From contig CAZVWV010000144.1 of assembly GCA_964631745.1 (NCBI GenBank), positions 1 through 8,972 of the forward strand: a stretch of 8,972 bases of DNA, given 5' to 3'. This stretch comes from CAZVWV01 sp964631745. GTDB taxonomy: Bacteria; Bdellovibrionota_C; UBA2361; JBGSMV01. The notes beneath the pieces were generated by a model. It saw nothing but the letters and a program-made list of their open reading frames with translations, did not search any database and had not been told where the DNA came from. Position numbers and translations under genes: made by a program. Position 1 is the stretch's first letter. Each line of letters starts with the position of its first letter. Shown one piece after another: positions 1-7,312 of this stretch.

Positions 1-4
1 TAAC

Positions 5-30
5 ATTTAGTGCCACCCCGTGGCACCGGC
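5..30 (+). repeat. 26-base direct repeat unit, left copy
   Basis: The sequence ATTTAGTGC, 8 bases, GGCACCGGC occurs here and again at 8942-8967 in the same orientation and with the same spacing. The 8 central bases differ fully in sequence class (CACCCCGT here), yet GTGC/GCAC pairing is kept in both. Confidence 0.75.
10..26. repeat. Hairpin repeat, left copy, inner arm pair
   Basis: GTGCCA and TGGCAC form a perfect 6-base stem around a 5-base loop. The minus strand after the stem reads TAAATGTTA, without a T run, so it is not a standard terminator, though it does lie ~110 bases after the last gene. The element is part of the ATTTAGTGC-N8-GGCACCGGC unit (5-30) that recurs at 8942-8967. Confidence 0.7.
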
Positions 31-45
31 CGACGAGTCGTCGGC
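29..45. repeat. 17-base palindrome, left copy of the dispersed repeat
   Basis: GCCGACGAGTCGTCGGC has perfect 8-base arms around one central base. On the minus strand it aligns with the palindrome at 8850-8866. Both are followed by CG, then after 9-10 bases by GTGGCACTA (left 16-8, right 8878-8886), then by a GTT. The two copies therefore face opposite ways at the two window ends. Confidence 0.8.
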
Positions 46-100
46 GCTCCGGAATTTAGCGCTACTTAATTTAGCGTTCCTTAATTAGGCGCGATACGTT
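41..100. repeat. Degenerate 15-base tandem repeat
   Basis: Successive 15-base units start at 41, 56, 71 and 86. Units 2 (TTAGCGCTACTTAAT) and 3 (TTAGCGTTCCTTAAT) agree at 13 of 15 positions, units 1 and 2 agree at 10 of 15, and unit 4 keeps only its first half. The ATTTAGYG core resembles ATTTAGTGCCAC at 5-16, so the array may have grown from the adjoining hairpin repeat. No gene is seen in it. Confidence 0.6.
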
Positions 101-131
101 GGCGCATCGAGGAGCAAAAATTGCGAACCCG

Positions 132-566
132 TCAGCTCTGTCCGCCGAGCACCAAATTCACGCCGTAAAGCAACTGCTGCCGGGTAAAAGGCTTGGTGAT
201 GTAATAGTCGGCGCCGACGCTGTAGCCGGCCATGATGTCTTCGGCTTTGTCCTCGCCGGTCAACATCAGCACGGGAATAGATTGAGTATGTGGATGAAGC
301 TTGAGGCGAGTCATGACATCAAGGCCGTTCATGCCGGGCATGACCACATCTAATACTATCAACGTGTAACACACCGGTCTGGGCTCGCTGTCGATTACAG
401 CAACGGCCTTGATGCCGTCTTCGGCTAAAACCACCTGGTAGCCTTCGCCCTCTAAGACAGCTTTGACAACGTCTCTAATCATGGGATCGTCATCCACCAC
501 CAGCACCCTCTTCCCCTGGCCCTTAAGTTCTCTCTGGTTGTCTTCAGGTTTAATTTCTGTGCTCAT
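132..566 (-). CDS. Stand-alone response regulator receiver (CheY/DivK-like)
   Basis: This 144-aa protein consists of a short polar N-terminus (~1-18) and one receiver domain. The acidic pocket is D25-D26-D27, the phospho-acceptor is D73 in VLDVVMPGMNG, T103 is in LMLTGED and K125 is in ITKPF, so all the residues needed for phosphorylation are there. No DNA-binding, GGDEF or other output domain follows. It should act through protein contact, as a phosphate shuttle or a CheY-like effector. The hybrid kinase two genes upstream is the natural phosphate donor, which is an inference from gene order. Its ATG overlaps the HDOD stop codon (ATGA, 566-563) and no clear ribosome binding site precedes it, so translation probably depends on ribosomes finishing the HDOD gene. 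It is the last gene of the run. Confidence 0.93.
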   Translation of the reverse strand: MSTEIKPEDNQRELKGQGKRVLVVDDDPMIRDVVKAVLEGEGYQVVLAEDGIKAVAVIDSEPRPVCYTLIVLDVVMPGMNGLDVMTRLKLHPHTQSIPVLMLTGEDKAEDIMAGYSVGADYYITKPFTRQQLLYGVNLVLGGQS

Positions 567-2068
567 CGCGATTGTAAACTAACTGACCTATCAAGAAGTT
601 CCGCAAGCACACCTATCGCTGCCTGCTCTCTGGCACTGATCTCACTATCTGTTCCAGAGCTTCTATCTGCATATACTATCCCAATCAGACGGGTCCCGAA
701 ACCTATTGGAATGGCTACCAGGGGCCAGCCGTTTTCCAACAGAGGATCTCCTGTGAAAACCGGGCGACCCTCCTTATAGGCCTTATAATCCGGCGCAAAT
801 TCGCTTACTCCGTCTATTAGAGGCCGCTCGAAAGTCTTCGGATCGAAATTTTCAATGGATCCTAACATCATACGACCTTGAAGCTTCTTCTTGCCCGGGG
901 CCACTAAGAGCAGCAGTACTCGATCAAAGTTGAGATTCCACGCAAAGGTCTCCATGACACGGGTGATGATGGAGGCCGTGGGCTCACGGTTTTCAACCGC
1001 CTCCCGAATCTCATCCACGAAAGCGCCAAATTGTGATCCTTTGACGTTTTCGGCAGGGTCTCCAGACTCCACGGTGCTGGGCTGGCTATACGCCGCTACA
1101 AAATCCGGCAAGGGCGAACAGCTCAATTCTATCGAGCTGCAGTGGTTCTTAAATGAGATTGAAACTTCGGTAAGCACGTTCGTGAGAATTGCGGCATCAA
1201 ACTTCAGCCTGCTTTTTAGCTGCGTCAAGGCTTGGTCGAGATCGGCTTTATGAGGATTATGCACGAGTACGCCGGAGATCTTTTGAGAGGCGAAGAGTGA
1301 CTGGGCCAACTTTTCGCTGGCGTTTATGGGGGTAGAGTTGCTCGTAACCTGTCCTTGTTCGATCGCTTTAGTAGAAATCAAGGTCTGTTTATAATAGTCT
1401 GGTAGATTTAAGGCGTTAATTACCTCTAGGCTCAGATCGATCGGGCTTAGGCCGACAATTTCTTCGATGGCTTTGCTGACTTCCTGTTTTTTTGTCTCGG
1501 CACGCTTAATGGCTGTTTCGTACAACTGGGGGAAGTAGTATGCAAGCAAGAGTGTTCCAAGCTCAAGAAAAGAACCTGCCAGATATCCTGTTTCGTCACC
1601 TTTGTGAGCCTCCGCATTGGCTCCCAGATTAGATGAAAAGGAACTCGTCAGAAGTGATGTTAGGATAGTCTTTTGAAGACAAGCCGAAAAAGGACCGCCA
1701 CGGCGCGCGTTGGGGATAAATTTTTGTAGCAATATCAGTCCGGCGCATAGCTCCGCTAAGGGCCGCATGCCGATCTGTATTACGGCCTGGCTGACCGTCA
1801 TGATGGGCTTGGCGCGGCGGTAAAAGGAGCTGTTCACAAGATGTAGCACGCGCGTGCCTAAAGATGGCTCTTTTAATATAAGCTCAGTCACCTGCGAGGC
1901 AGTGGTGCGTGGGTCTGTGACCAGTGCTCTAAGCTCAGCCACGGTTCTGGCGCTTGCCGGAAAATCGCCGTCACGTTGCAAAGCTGCGCGCAACTTCTGT
2001 ATAAACTCATCTGAGGTGCCGGTCTCTTCCACAACGGCCTGCGAATCTTTTGTTGGAGGCAGCGTCAT
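563..2068 (-). CDS. HDOD domain protein with C-terminal GAF domain
   Basis: This is a 501-aa cytoplasmic protein. The HDOD domain covers ~25-275 and includes EPSLGTRVLHLVNSSFY (67-83), SQAVIQIGMRPL (93-104) and LEVINALNLPDYY (214-226). HDOD is a relative of the HD hydrolase fold lacking its metal ligands. Where relatives have GLLHxxG, this protein has GSFLELG (165-171), so even the usual His is gone and enzyme activity is unlikely. Residues ~345-497 form a GAF-like domain (FDRVLLLLVAP, WPLVAIPIG, LIGIVYADRS). HDOD-GAF proteins are found in bacterial signalling, often beside kinases and receivers, probably as scaffolds or ligand sensors; the exact role here is unknown. The ATG at 2068 has AAAAGG 7 bases upstream. 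The gene follows the kinase by 3 bases and overlaps the receiver gene by 4, so all three are probably made together. Confidence 0.88.
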   Translation of the reverse strand: MTLPPTKDSQAVVEETGTSDEFIQKLRAALQRDGDFPASARTVAELRALVTDPRTTASQVTELILKEPSLGTRVLHLVNSSFYRRAKPIMTVSQAVIQIGMRPLAELCAGLILLQKFIPNARRGGPFSACLQKTILTSLLTSSFSSNLGANAEAHKGDETGYLAGSFLELGTLLLAYYFPQLYETAIKRAETKKQEVSKAIEEIVGLSPIDLSLEVINALNLPDYYKQTLISTKAIEQGQVTSNSTPINASEKLAQSLFASQKISGVLVHNPHKADLDQALTQLKSRLKFDAAILTNVLTEVSISFKNHCSSIELSCSPLPDFVAAYSQPSTVESGDPAENVKGSQFGAFVDEIREAVENREPTASIITRVMETFAWNLNFDRVLLLLVAPGKKKLQGRMMLGSIENFDPKTFERPLIDGVSEFAPDYKAYKEGRPVFTGDPLLENGWPLVAIPIGFGTRLIGIVYADRSSGTDSEISAREQAAIGVLAELLDRSVSLQSR

Positions 2069-2071
2069 ATC

Positions 2072-3417
2072 TTAGCCTTTTGACATCCCCACACCCATAG
2101 CGTTTTTTAAAGTCAACTGTCGAACTTGAGTAGTAATCTCTGCCGGTCTGAAAGGCTTCGGAATAAACAAGGATGCTCCAGCCGACATAGCGGCCTCTTT
2201 GTCCCCCTGAAATGCGCACGCGCTAAGCACAATGATTGGTAGATTTGAGGCCGGTCCGTTCATGCTTCTTATGTGTTCGATTAATACTAGGCCACTCTCT
2301 CCGGGGATGGCAAGATCCGTGAGCACGATGTCAGGCTGCGAATCGGCGATTAAAGCCAGGCCTTCTCGCACGCTGGCGGCCGTTCGCACGCTGGCCCCAG
2401 CAGCGGTTAGGATATGTTTTATGACTTCCCTGGTGTCTTGATTATCGTCAACTACCACGGTTGATAGGCCATCCAGTATGACTTTGGTATCTTGTTTGTC
2501 TGTTTGAGTCAGGAGTGCTTGGTCTTTCGAAGCACAGGGCATCATAACCCAGAAAACTGAACCTTTGCCTTCTTTACTTTCGACGCCGATTCTTCCGCCG
2601 TTTAATTCCACTAGATTCTTGGTTAGGTTTAGACCGATACCGGTGCCCTCTTGGCTGCGACTATAGGCATCCTCTCCGCGTTCGAATCGTTCAAACAGTT
2701 TCTCCAGTTTGTGAGGAGGTATGCCCACCCCAGTATCGTGCACGCAGATCTTCATCTTGTCGCCCATGGACTCGACCGAGAGCCAGACTTTCCCGCCCCT
2801 GGGGGTGTACTTGACCGCATTGGACATGAGATTAATTAAGATCTGGTGAATATGTTTGGCGTCAACAAATAGCACTGTCTCTTGCAGGGCAGGGTCGAGG
2901 GTAAAGGACGAGATCTCCACCCCTTTCCCTATGGCAGTTTGCATCATCAGTCGGTGAGTCTGGTTCAGTAGATCTTTCAGAACGACCTTGGTGGGTTTGG
3001 CCTCCTCTTTGCCGGATTCGATACGGGCAAGGTTTAAGACGTCATCGATTAGATTCTTAAGGTGCTCGCTGGATCTTACGATGGCGTTTAGCGCGTCAGA
3101 TTGCTTTGGTTGAAGTGGGCCAAAAACTCCGTCGGCCAAGACACTTGAATAGCCGACGATGGCTGTAAGCGGCGTGCGCAGCTCATGGCTCATATTCGCT
3201 AAGAATTGAGATTTGGCGCGGTTGGCCTCTTCGGCTCGGCTGCTTTGAATAGCTAACTCTGCCGTGCGGCTTTCGACTAATTCTTCTAAGCGCTCGGTGT
3301 AGGACTGAATGCGCTCCTGGATTCTTGCGTTCTGAATAGCCACAGCCGCGCCCTGAGCGAACTCCTCAAATCGCGTTAGATCGTTTTGAGTCATGCTGCT
3401 CTCGCGGCGAAAGCCTA
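2072..3417 (-). CDS. Hybrid sensor histidine kinase, C-terminal part (GAF end, HisKA, HATPase, receiver)
   Basis: Counting from the ATG at 3394 (440 aa): EFAQGAAVAIQNAR (11-24) is the closing helix of a GAF domain. A coiled coil follows (~25-60), then the HisKA H-box FLANMSHELRTPL with phospho-acceptor His70. The HATPase shows N188/N192 (N box), DTGVGIP 220-226 (G1), LFERFER 233-239 (F box) and GTGIGL 250-255 (G2). The C-terminal receiver (~310-428) has acidic D316-D317, phospho-acceptor D360, S391 and K413. All catalytic residues are present. The frame stays open upstream of 3394 to the gap (GFRRESS), so that Met is probably internal and this is the rest of the kinase at 3428-4254, about 740 residues in total. 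Kinases with a C-terminal receiver often need an HPt protein to pass phosphate on, and none is visible here. The HDOD gene starts 3 bases after its stop. Confidence 0.92.
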
Positions 3418-3427
3418 NNNNNNNNNN
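3418..3427. other. Assembly gap (10 N) inside the hybrid kinase gene
   Basis: Ten N bases fall in the middle of the second GAF domain. The upstream frame ends in GC plus one unknown base (Ala), and the downstream kinase frame begins with NTA, which can never be a stop. Joining the two frames needs a true gap length of 2 modulo 3, whereas 10 is 1 modulo 3. The 10-N length is therefore probably a placeholder. Confidence 0.9.
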
Positions 3428-4254
3428 GCATCTAGTGACTTAATCCCCAGTTTTTCAAGGAATGAGAAACCGTGATTCTGATAATTACTAAGCTGCGGGA
3501 TCGACATGTGCCCGCCCACGCGCATGACTTGGCCTAAAAAGCCGCCGTTGGTGCTAAGCTCCTTGGGGAGCACACTGGGGCTGCATCCGTATCCGCCGCG
3601 AGGCTCTAAGATTGTCTTCTCTTCGTTCAGCAGGAAGGCCAACGAAAGATCGGCAGCGAATCGGAAGGCGCTTTCGCGAGCTAGTGTTTTTACTATTCGT
3701 TGAAGTCCCACGTTGCTGGCGATCAACTGATTCAATTCATTTAGCACTTGCAATCGATCAAGGAAGTGTTGCAGGGTGTTTGAGAGTCGATGTCGCTCGA
3801 ATACAACCCCAGTATGGTGCGCTAGGTTGGCGAGTTTTGTATTGGCTTCGATTGATAAAGTTTCGGTTGTGATCACTGCCACCGATCCGATCGGCGCTCC
3901 TAAGCAGATGATGTCGAAGTAACAGTAATGCCCCGAAGAATTTTTGTGAGCCGTGGTGACAGAGCTTTGCAGCGGTGAGCTCTGAGTCTCAGAGCTAGGT
4001 TCAGGCTCGAAGCCGCCATACTGTGCGACTAACTCCTGCTCCTGGGTGGCTGAACGCTCGTTTGGAAGAAAGATTCCGGCAGCTTTCACTCCGGGCGTGT
4101 TGGTGGCGCACTCCACGATGGAGTGGAATACCCGTCTGGCCTCTTCGCCGCTCTCGATCAGGCGCACAATAGATGCGGTTCCGTCGCCCGCGCTTCCCGG
4201 CAGCGATGGGCGAGTCATTACCTGCGTTGTGCGACCCACTTTTTGCTCAGTCAT
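3428..4254 (-). CDS. Hybrid sensor kinase, N-terminal part (two GAF domains), cut by the assembly gap
   Basis: This piece gives the first 276 residues of what I read as a single kinase continuing across the N gap. Residues ~28-153 look like a weak, diverged GAF domain (hydrophobic strands around AAGIFLP and GAPIGSVAVIT). A helical linker follows at ~153-180, then a second GAF domain from ~180 (NQLIASNVGLQRIV, LSLAFLL, GGFLGQVMRVGG). This second domain stops unfinished at the gap, after SLDA. GAF domains bind small ligands or mediate dimerisation; no ligand-specific residues are recognisable. There is no signal peptide or membrane segment, so sensing should be cytoplasmic. The ATG at 4254 has an in-frame stop 8 codons upstream, which bounds the start. 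No good ribosome binding site precedes it. With the gap as drawn, the frame meets TAG at 3417-3415, which I take to be an artefact. Confidence 0.75.
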
Positions 4255-4369
4255 ATTAACAAGATGGAGATATGCCTATTAATCAGGATCATGCCTTATG
4301 GAGATCGGATGAATGCGAAAAACTCTTAAACGGTATTGAGCGGCAGATTAGGGCAATAAAAGAACGTTG
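4255..4369. other. 115-base spacer between the proline genes and the signalling genes
   Basis: This is the only sizeable gap inside the gene run. On the minus strand I see no clear terminator hairpin with a T tract after the P5C dehydrogenase stop, and no convincing promoter for the kinase. The region is fairly AT-rich near the kinase start. On the plus strand a 52-codon frame begins at 4272, with a purine-rich GGAG set too close to its ATG, and runs antisense into the end of the dehydrogenase gene. It is treated under findings. Confidence 0.5.
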
Positions 4370-5935
4370 TTATGGGGCAAAGCCTTTTCGCATAGTGTTT
4401 TCAGTGATAACGCGCGGCTCCATAAACTGAATTAGGTAATCAGGACCGCCAGCTTTAGAACCTACCCCGGACATCTTAAACCCGCCAAAGGGTTGTCGAC
4501 AAACAAGTGCCCCGGTACAGCCTCTATTAATATAGAGATTGCCGACTGCGAATTCTTCCCTGGCAAACTGAATATTTTTGGGACTTCGGCTGAATAGCCC
4601 GCCGGTTAGGGCGTACTGGGATTGGTTGGCCAGCGTAACAGCGTGCTCGAAGGACTTGGCTTGCGTGATTGCCAGAACAGGCCCGAAGATCTCCTCCTTC
4701 CAGAGGGCGCTCTGAGTGTCGACGTCACGAAAGATCGTGAGCGGTACAAAATAGCCGCCCGTAGGTTGATGGCCCTGAAGCAGCACGCTGTGATTCTTCT
4801 TAGCTTCTGAAATCGTCTCTAGGATTCTAGTTTGCGACTCTCGATCGATCACCGGTCCAGTAAAAACAGAGGGGTCCTGAGCCTTTCCTAGGACTAAATC
4901 TGCGGCCGATTCAGCCAGCCGTGCTAAAAGGGTTTCATAGTTGTTGCCGACTACGATTAAGCGAGAGCAAGCTGAACATTTCTGTCCGGAGAATCCAAAG
5001 GCTGACTGCAAGATTCCTCGGATGGCTTCATCTAGATCAGCATCTTCATCGACAATCACGGCGTTCTTTCCGCCCATCTCCGCTACAACCCGCTTTACCG
5101 AATGTTGCTCTGGATGAACGATTGAGGCGCGTTGAATAATATGAAGCCCCACGGCCTTTGATCCGGTGAAACAGATCATATTAACGCTCGGGGAATTCAC
5201 CAAGAACTCGCCGATCTCTTCTCCCACGCCAGGCAAGAAAGCATAAGCTTCTTTGGGTAAGCCTGCTTCTAAAAGGATCTTCGAGAACTCATAGGCAATT
5301 AAGCCAGTCTGCTCCGACGGCTTAAGAACGGTTACGTTTCCCGTAACAAGGGCGGCCACGGTCATCCCGCAAGCGATCGCCAAAGGGAAATTCCAGGGGG
5401 AAATTACTACACAGATGCCGCGCGGTTGATATAGATAGAAATTGTCTTCGCCTGGCACCTCCTGTGTGCGCACTGGAGGGGCAAGACGGAGCATCTCTTC
5501 TGCGTAGTAGTCACAAAAATCGATGGCCTCGGCCACGTCGCCGTCGGCTTCCTTCCAGGACTTGCCGGCTTCACGAATAATGAGCGCGTTGAGATGGAAT
5601 TTGCGTTGGCGCATTATACTTGCCGCCTTATGGAGGACGGCGGCGCGTTCGTTGGCTGGGGTGCGGCGCCATGTGCCAGAATAAGCAGCCAGACTCTTAA
5701 GAGCGGCGTCGGCATTTTCTACCGTAGCGAAATGGGTTGTGCCGATAAGGGTGTCTGTATCGCTGGGATCCTCGCGCTCGAATTTTTTGCCGCTCTTAAT
5801 CTCGTTCCCTGAAATAATGGGGAAGGCCTGCAGCGAGCCTGAGCTAATCTTTGCTTCAAGCGCCGTTAATGCGGAGTGCATCTCTTTACGATTGGCTTCA
5901 ACGGTGAAATCAGTTAATGGTTCATTTTTAAACAC
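4370..5935 (-). CDS. pruA: L-glutamate gamma-semialdehyde (P5C) dehydrogenase
   Basis: This 521-aa cytoplasmic aldehyde dehydrogenase oxidises glutamate semialdehyde, the open form of P5C, to L-glutamate with NAD+. It completes the pathway begun by the upstream gene. Visible motifs are ISPWNFPLAI 178-187 (Asn182), LKPSEQT 204-210, FTGSKAVG 256-263, AEMGGKN 285-291 with general base Glu286, SGQKCSACSR 316-325 with catalytic Cys320, EEIFGPVL 414-421, and RQPFGGFKMSG 480-490 followed by GSKAGGPDYL. This last block is typical of the PutA C-terminal dehydrogenase. The N-terminus (FKNEPLTDF) resembles the linker that joins the two domains in one-piece PutA proteins, so the pair looks like a divided PutA. 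The start is GTG with a GAGGAG site inside the end of proline dehydrogenase, and the 8-base overlap implies coupled translation. Confidence 0.95.
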   Translation of the reverse strand: MFKNEPLTDFTVEANRKEMHSALTALEAKISSGSLQAFPIISGNEIKSGKKFEREDPSDTDTLIGTTHFATVENADAALKSLAAYSGTWRRTPANERAAVLHKAASIMRQRKFHLNALIIREAGKSWKEADGDVAEAIDFCDYYAEEMLRLAPPVRTQEVPGEDNFYLYQPRGICVVISPWNFPLAIACGMTVAALVTGNVTVLKPSEQTGLIAYEFSKILLEAGLPKEAYAFLPGVGEEIGEFLVNSPSVNMICFTGSKAVGLHIIQRASIVHPEQHSVKRVVAEMGGKNAVIVDEDADLDEAIRGILQSAFGFSGQKCSACSRLIVVGNNYETLLARLAESAADLVLGKAQDPSVFTGPVIDRESQTRILETISEAKKNHSVLLQGHQPTGGYFVPLTIFRDVDTQSALWKEEIFGPVLAITQAKSFEHAVTLANQSQYALTGGLFSRSPKNIQFAREEFAVGNLYINRGCTGALVCRQPFGGFKMSGVGSKAGGPDYLIQFMEPRVITENTMRKGFAP

Positions 5936-7289
5936 TTGCGCTCTCCTCGCTAAAAATCGGCTCTTTCATTAATTGGTCGAAGTCATCCTCATCGAAAAAT
6001 GAATGGCGCAAGAAAGACTCGTTGGAGGTGTTTTCCAATAAACGCCTTACGAGATATCCCATGCCTGGTAATGTTTCGCCAAGCGGCACGTAAAGTCTAA
6101 CCAAGTAGCCGCTATTCTTAAAAGCATCGGCGATAGGATCGGCCATGCCGTATAACATTTGCAGCTCGAAATCTTTGGGGCCCAAGCCTTTTTGTTTGGC
6201 GTAAATGCAGGCATGAGAGAGCGAGCGCACATTGTGGGAGCCAAAGGCGGGCATGGCCAGTTGGTAGTTGTCGATCAGCTTTCGGGAGAGCCTTTCGTAA
6301 TTGGCATCGGAGCTCTGCTTATGCGAAAAGAGCGGGGAGGGCCATCCGTTTTGCTGCGACAGGATAGTTTCGTGATCCCAGTAAGCCCCTTTAACCAGGC
6401 GAACCGCAATGGGTGCGCCACGCGACTTACCCAATTCCAAGAGTTTCTCCAAGATTTCGTCGGCGGCGAATTGATAGGCTTGTAAGACTATGCCTGGGAT
6501 TGGAAAATCTTTGAACTCTTTTGAGCTAAAGACTTCGCAAAATACTTTATAGATAATCTGATTTGAGGCGGTGTCTTCGGCATCAACGTATAAGAGCGCG
6601 CCCAGCTCTTTGGCGCGGGCGGCAATGGCGGCTAGTCTGTCAGATAAGATTCGTAAGCTGCGCTCAGAATTCAGAACATTAACTTGAGAATACAAGGCTG
6701 TTAATTTGACTGAGATGCAATTAGCACTCTGTTCTCCGGGGTGGCCGGGCATAACAGATTTTGTACCGCTTTTAAATTCCCGCCCAAGAGTGCCTAGGGC
6801 CTCCATATACCGTTCGAGGTACTGTGTGGCTTCGCGCTCAGAGACTGAAAACTCACCTAAAAGATCTACAGTAAATGCCAAACCTCGGCGTCGGATGCGT
6901 TTCAACGGGCCAAGCGCCGCCCTGGCATTTTCACCGGCGATAAACTGTGCCGCCATGTTGCGCACGGCGTAGTTCACGCACCTCGCGGTAAATTTAGCGC
7001 GCCAGGAATCGGTGCGCATATTTAGCCCCCAGCGAAACAGCCAGTTCATCTCTTTGGCGACGGTACCTAGATATTCGTTGACGTGGCGGGCGATGGCTTG
7101 GGAATCTTTCAAGGAAGGCAGAACATCGACCAGCCTAAACATATTAAGCTTAAAGTCCGGGCGGGTCATGGCCCACTCCATGATGCGGCCTGACCAGTAG
7201 TTTTTGTTAAAAGATGAAGGCTGAGCGTCTCCAATCGCCTTGAAGATTGTTTGACCGAACTCTGAGATCTCCTGACTGATATCGCTCAA
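5928..7289 (-). CDS. putA: Proline dehydrogenase (PutA-type, stand-alone)
   Basis: This FAD enzyme oxidises L-proline to 1-pyrroline-5-carboxylate (P5C) and passes electrons to the respiratory chain. Counting from the TTG at 7289 (453 aa), the PutA proline dehydrogenase motifs appear in order: SVKLTALY 193-200 (Lys195), YVDAED 234-239, VLQAY 268-272, RLVKGAYWD 297-305, GSHN 350-353, ELQMLYGM 375-382, RLYVPLGE 398-405 (Tyr400) and YLVRRLLEN 412-420. Arg415 and Arg416 match the pair that holds the proline carboxylate in PutA. No N-terminal DNA-binding (ribbon-helix-helix) domain is seen, so it should not be a PutA-type repressor. The frame is open to another TTG at 7322, which would overlap the VWA gene by 10 bases. 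I prefer 7289 because a GGGAG site lies 7 bases before it. The 3' end overlaps the P5C dehydrogenase gene by 8 bases. The symbol reflects similarity to the N-terminal half of PutA only. Confidence 0.92.
   Translation of the reverse strand: MSDISQEISEFGQTIFKAIGDAQPSSFNKNYWSGRIMEWAMTRPDFKLNMFRLVDVLPSLKDSQAIARHVNEYLGTVAKEMNWLFRWGLNMRTDSWRAKFTARCVNYAVRNMAAQFIAGENARAALGPLKRIRRRGLAFTVDLLGEFSVSEREATQYLERYMEALGTLGREFKSGTKSVMPGHPGEQSANCISVKLTALYSQVNVLNSERSLRILSDRLAAIAARAKELGALLYVDAEDTASNQIIYKVFCEVFSSKEFKDFPIPGIVLQAYQFAADEILEKLLELGKSRGAPIAVRLVKGAYWDHETILSQQNGWPSPLFSHKQSSDANYERLSRKLIDNYQLAMPAFGSHNVRSLSHACIYAKQKGLGPKDFELQMLYGMADPIADAFKNSGYLVRLYVPLGETLPGMGYLVRRLLENTSNESFLRHSFFDEDDFDQLMKEPIFSEESASV
5941..5948 (-). 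promoter_or_regulatory. Ribosome binding site for the GTG-started P5C dehydrogenase
   Basis: GAGGAGAG on the minus strand lies 5 bases before GTG at 5935 (7 bases if counted from the GGAG core), within the last codons of proline dehydrogenase. Such a strong site argues that the two proteins are truly separate and not the product of a sequencing frameshift. Confidence 0.75.
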
Positions 7290-7296
7290 ATTGCAG

Positions 7297-7301
7297 CTCC
7301 C
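7297..7301 (-). promoter_or_regulatory. Ribosome binding site deciding the proline dehydrogenase start
   Basis: GGGAG on the minus strand is followed by 7 bases and then TTG at 7289. The alternative TTG at 7322 has no comparable purine-rich site. This favours the shorter 453-aa product and removes the overlap with the VWA gene. Confidence 0.6.
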
Positions 7302-7312
7302 GCACCTAATTT

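Noticed and set aside
29..45. GACGAGTC motif as part of a hammerhead ribozyme
   Set aside because: The short match to the CUGANGA-type core is part of a plain palindrome. The GAAA core strand and three-stem layout are missing on both strands.
1..60. Intrinsic terminator for the receiver gene
   Set aside because: The two hairpins are GC-rich, but no T tract follows either one on the minus strand.
99..353. Plus-strand frame of 84 codons entering from the left flank
   Set aside because: Most of it is antisense to the receiver gene, and it has no plausible product.
891..1253. Plus-strand frame of 120 codons
   Set aside because: It lies wholly antisense to the HDOD-GAF gene, whose domains are recognisable. 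It is Ser-rich low-information sequence without a family match.
2007..2219. Minus-strand frame of 70 codons spanning the kinase-HDOD junction
   Set aside because: It overlaps the ends of two well-supported genes in a different frame and has no recognisable motif.
6047..6244. Second minus-strand frame of 65 codons
   Set aside because: It lies in another frame inside the proline dehydrogenase gene across its proline-binding motifs and has no features of its own.
6159..6485. Plus-strand frame of 108 codons
   Set aside because: It is antisense to the strongly conserved proline dehydrogenase core and is best explained as a shadow frame.
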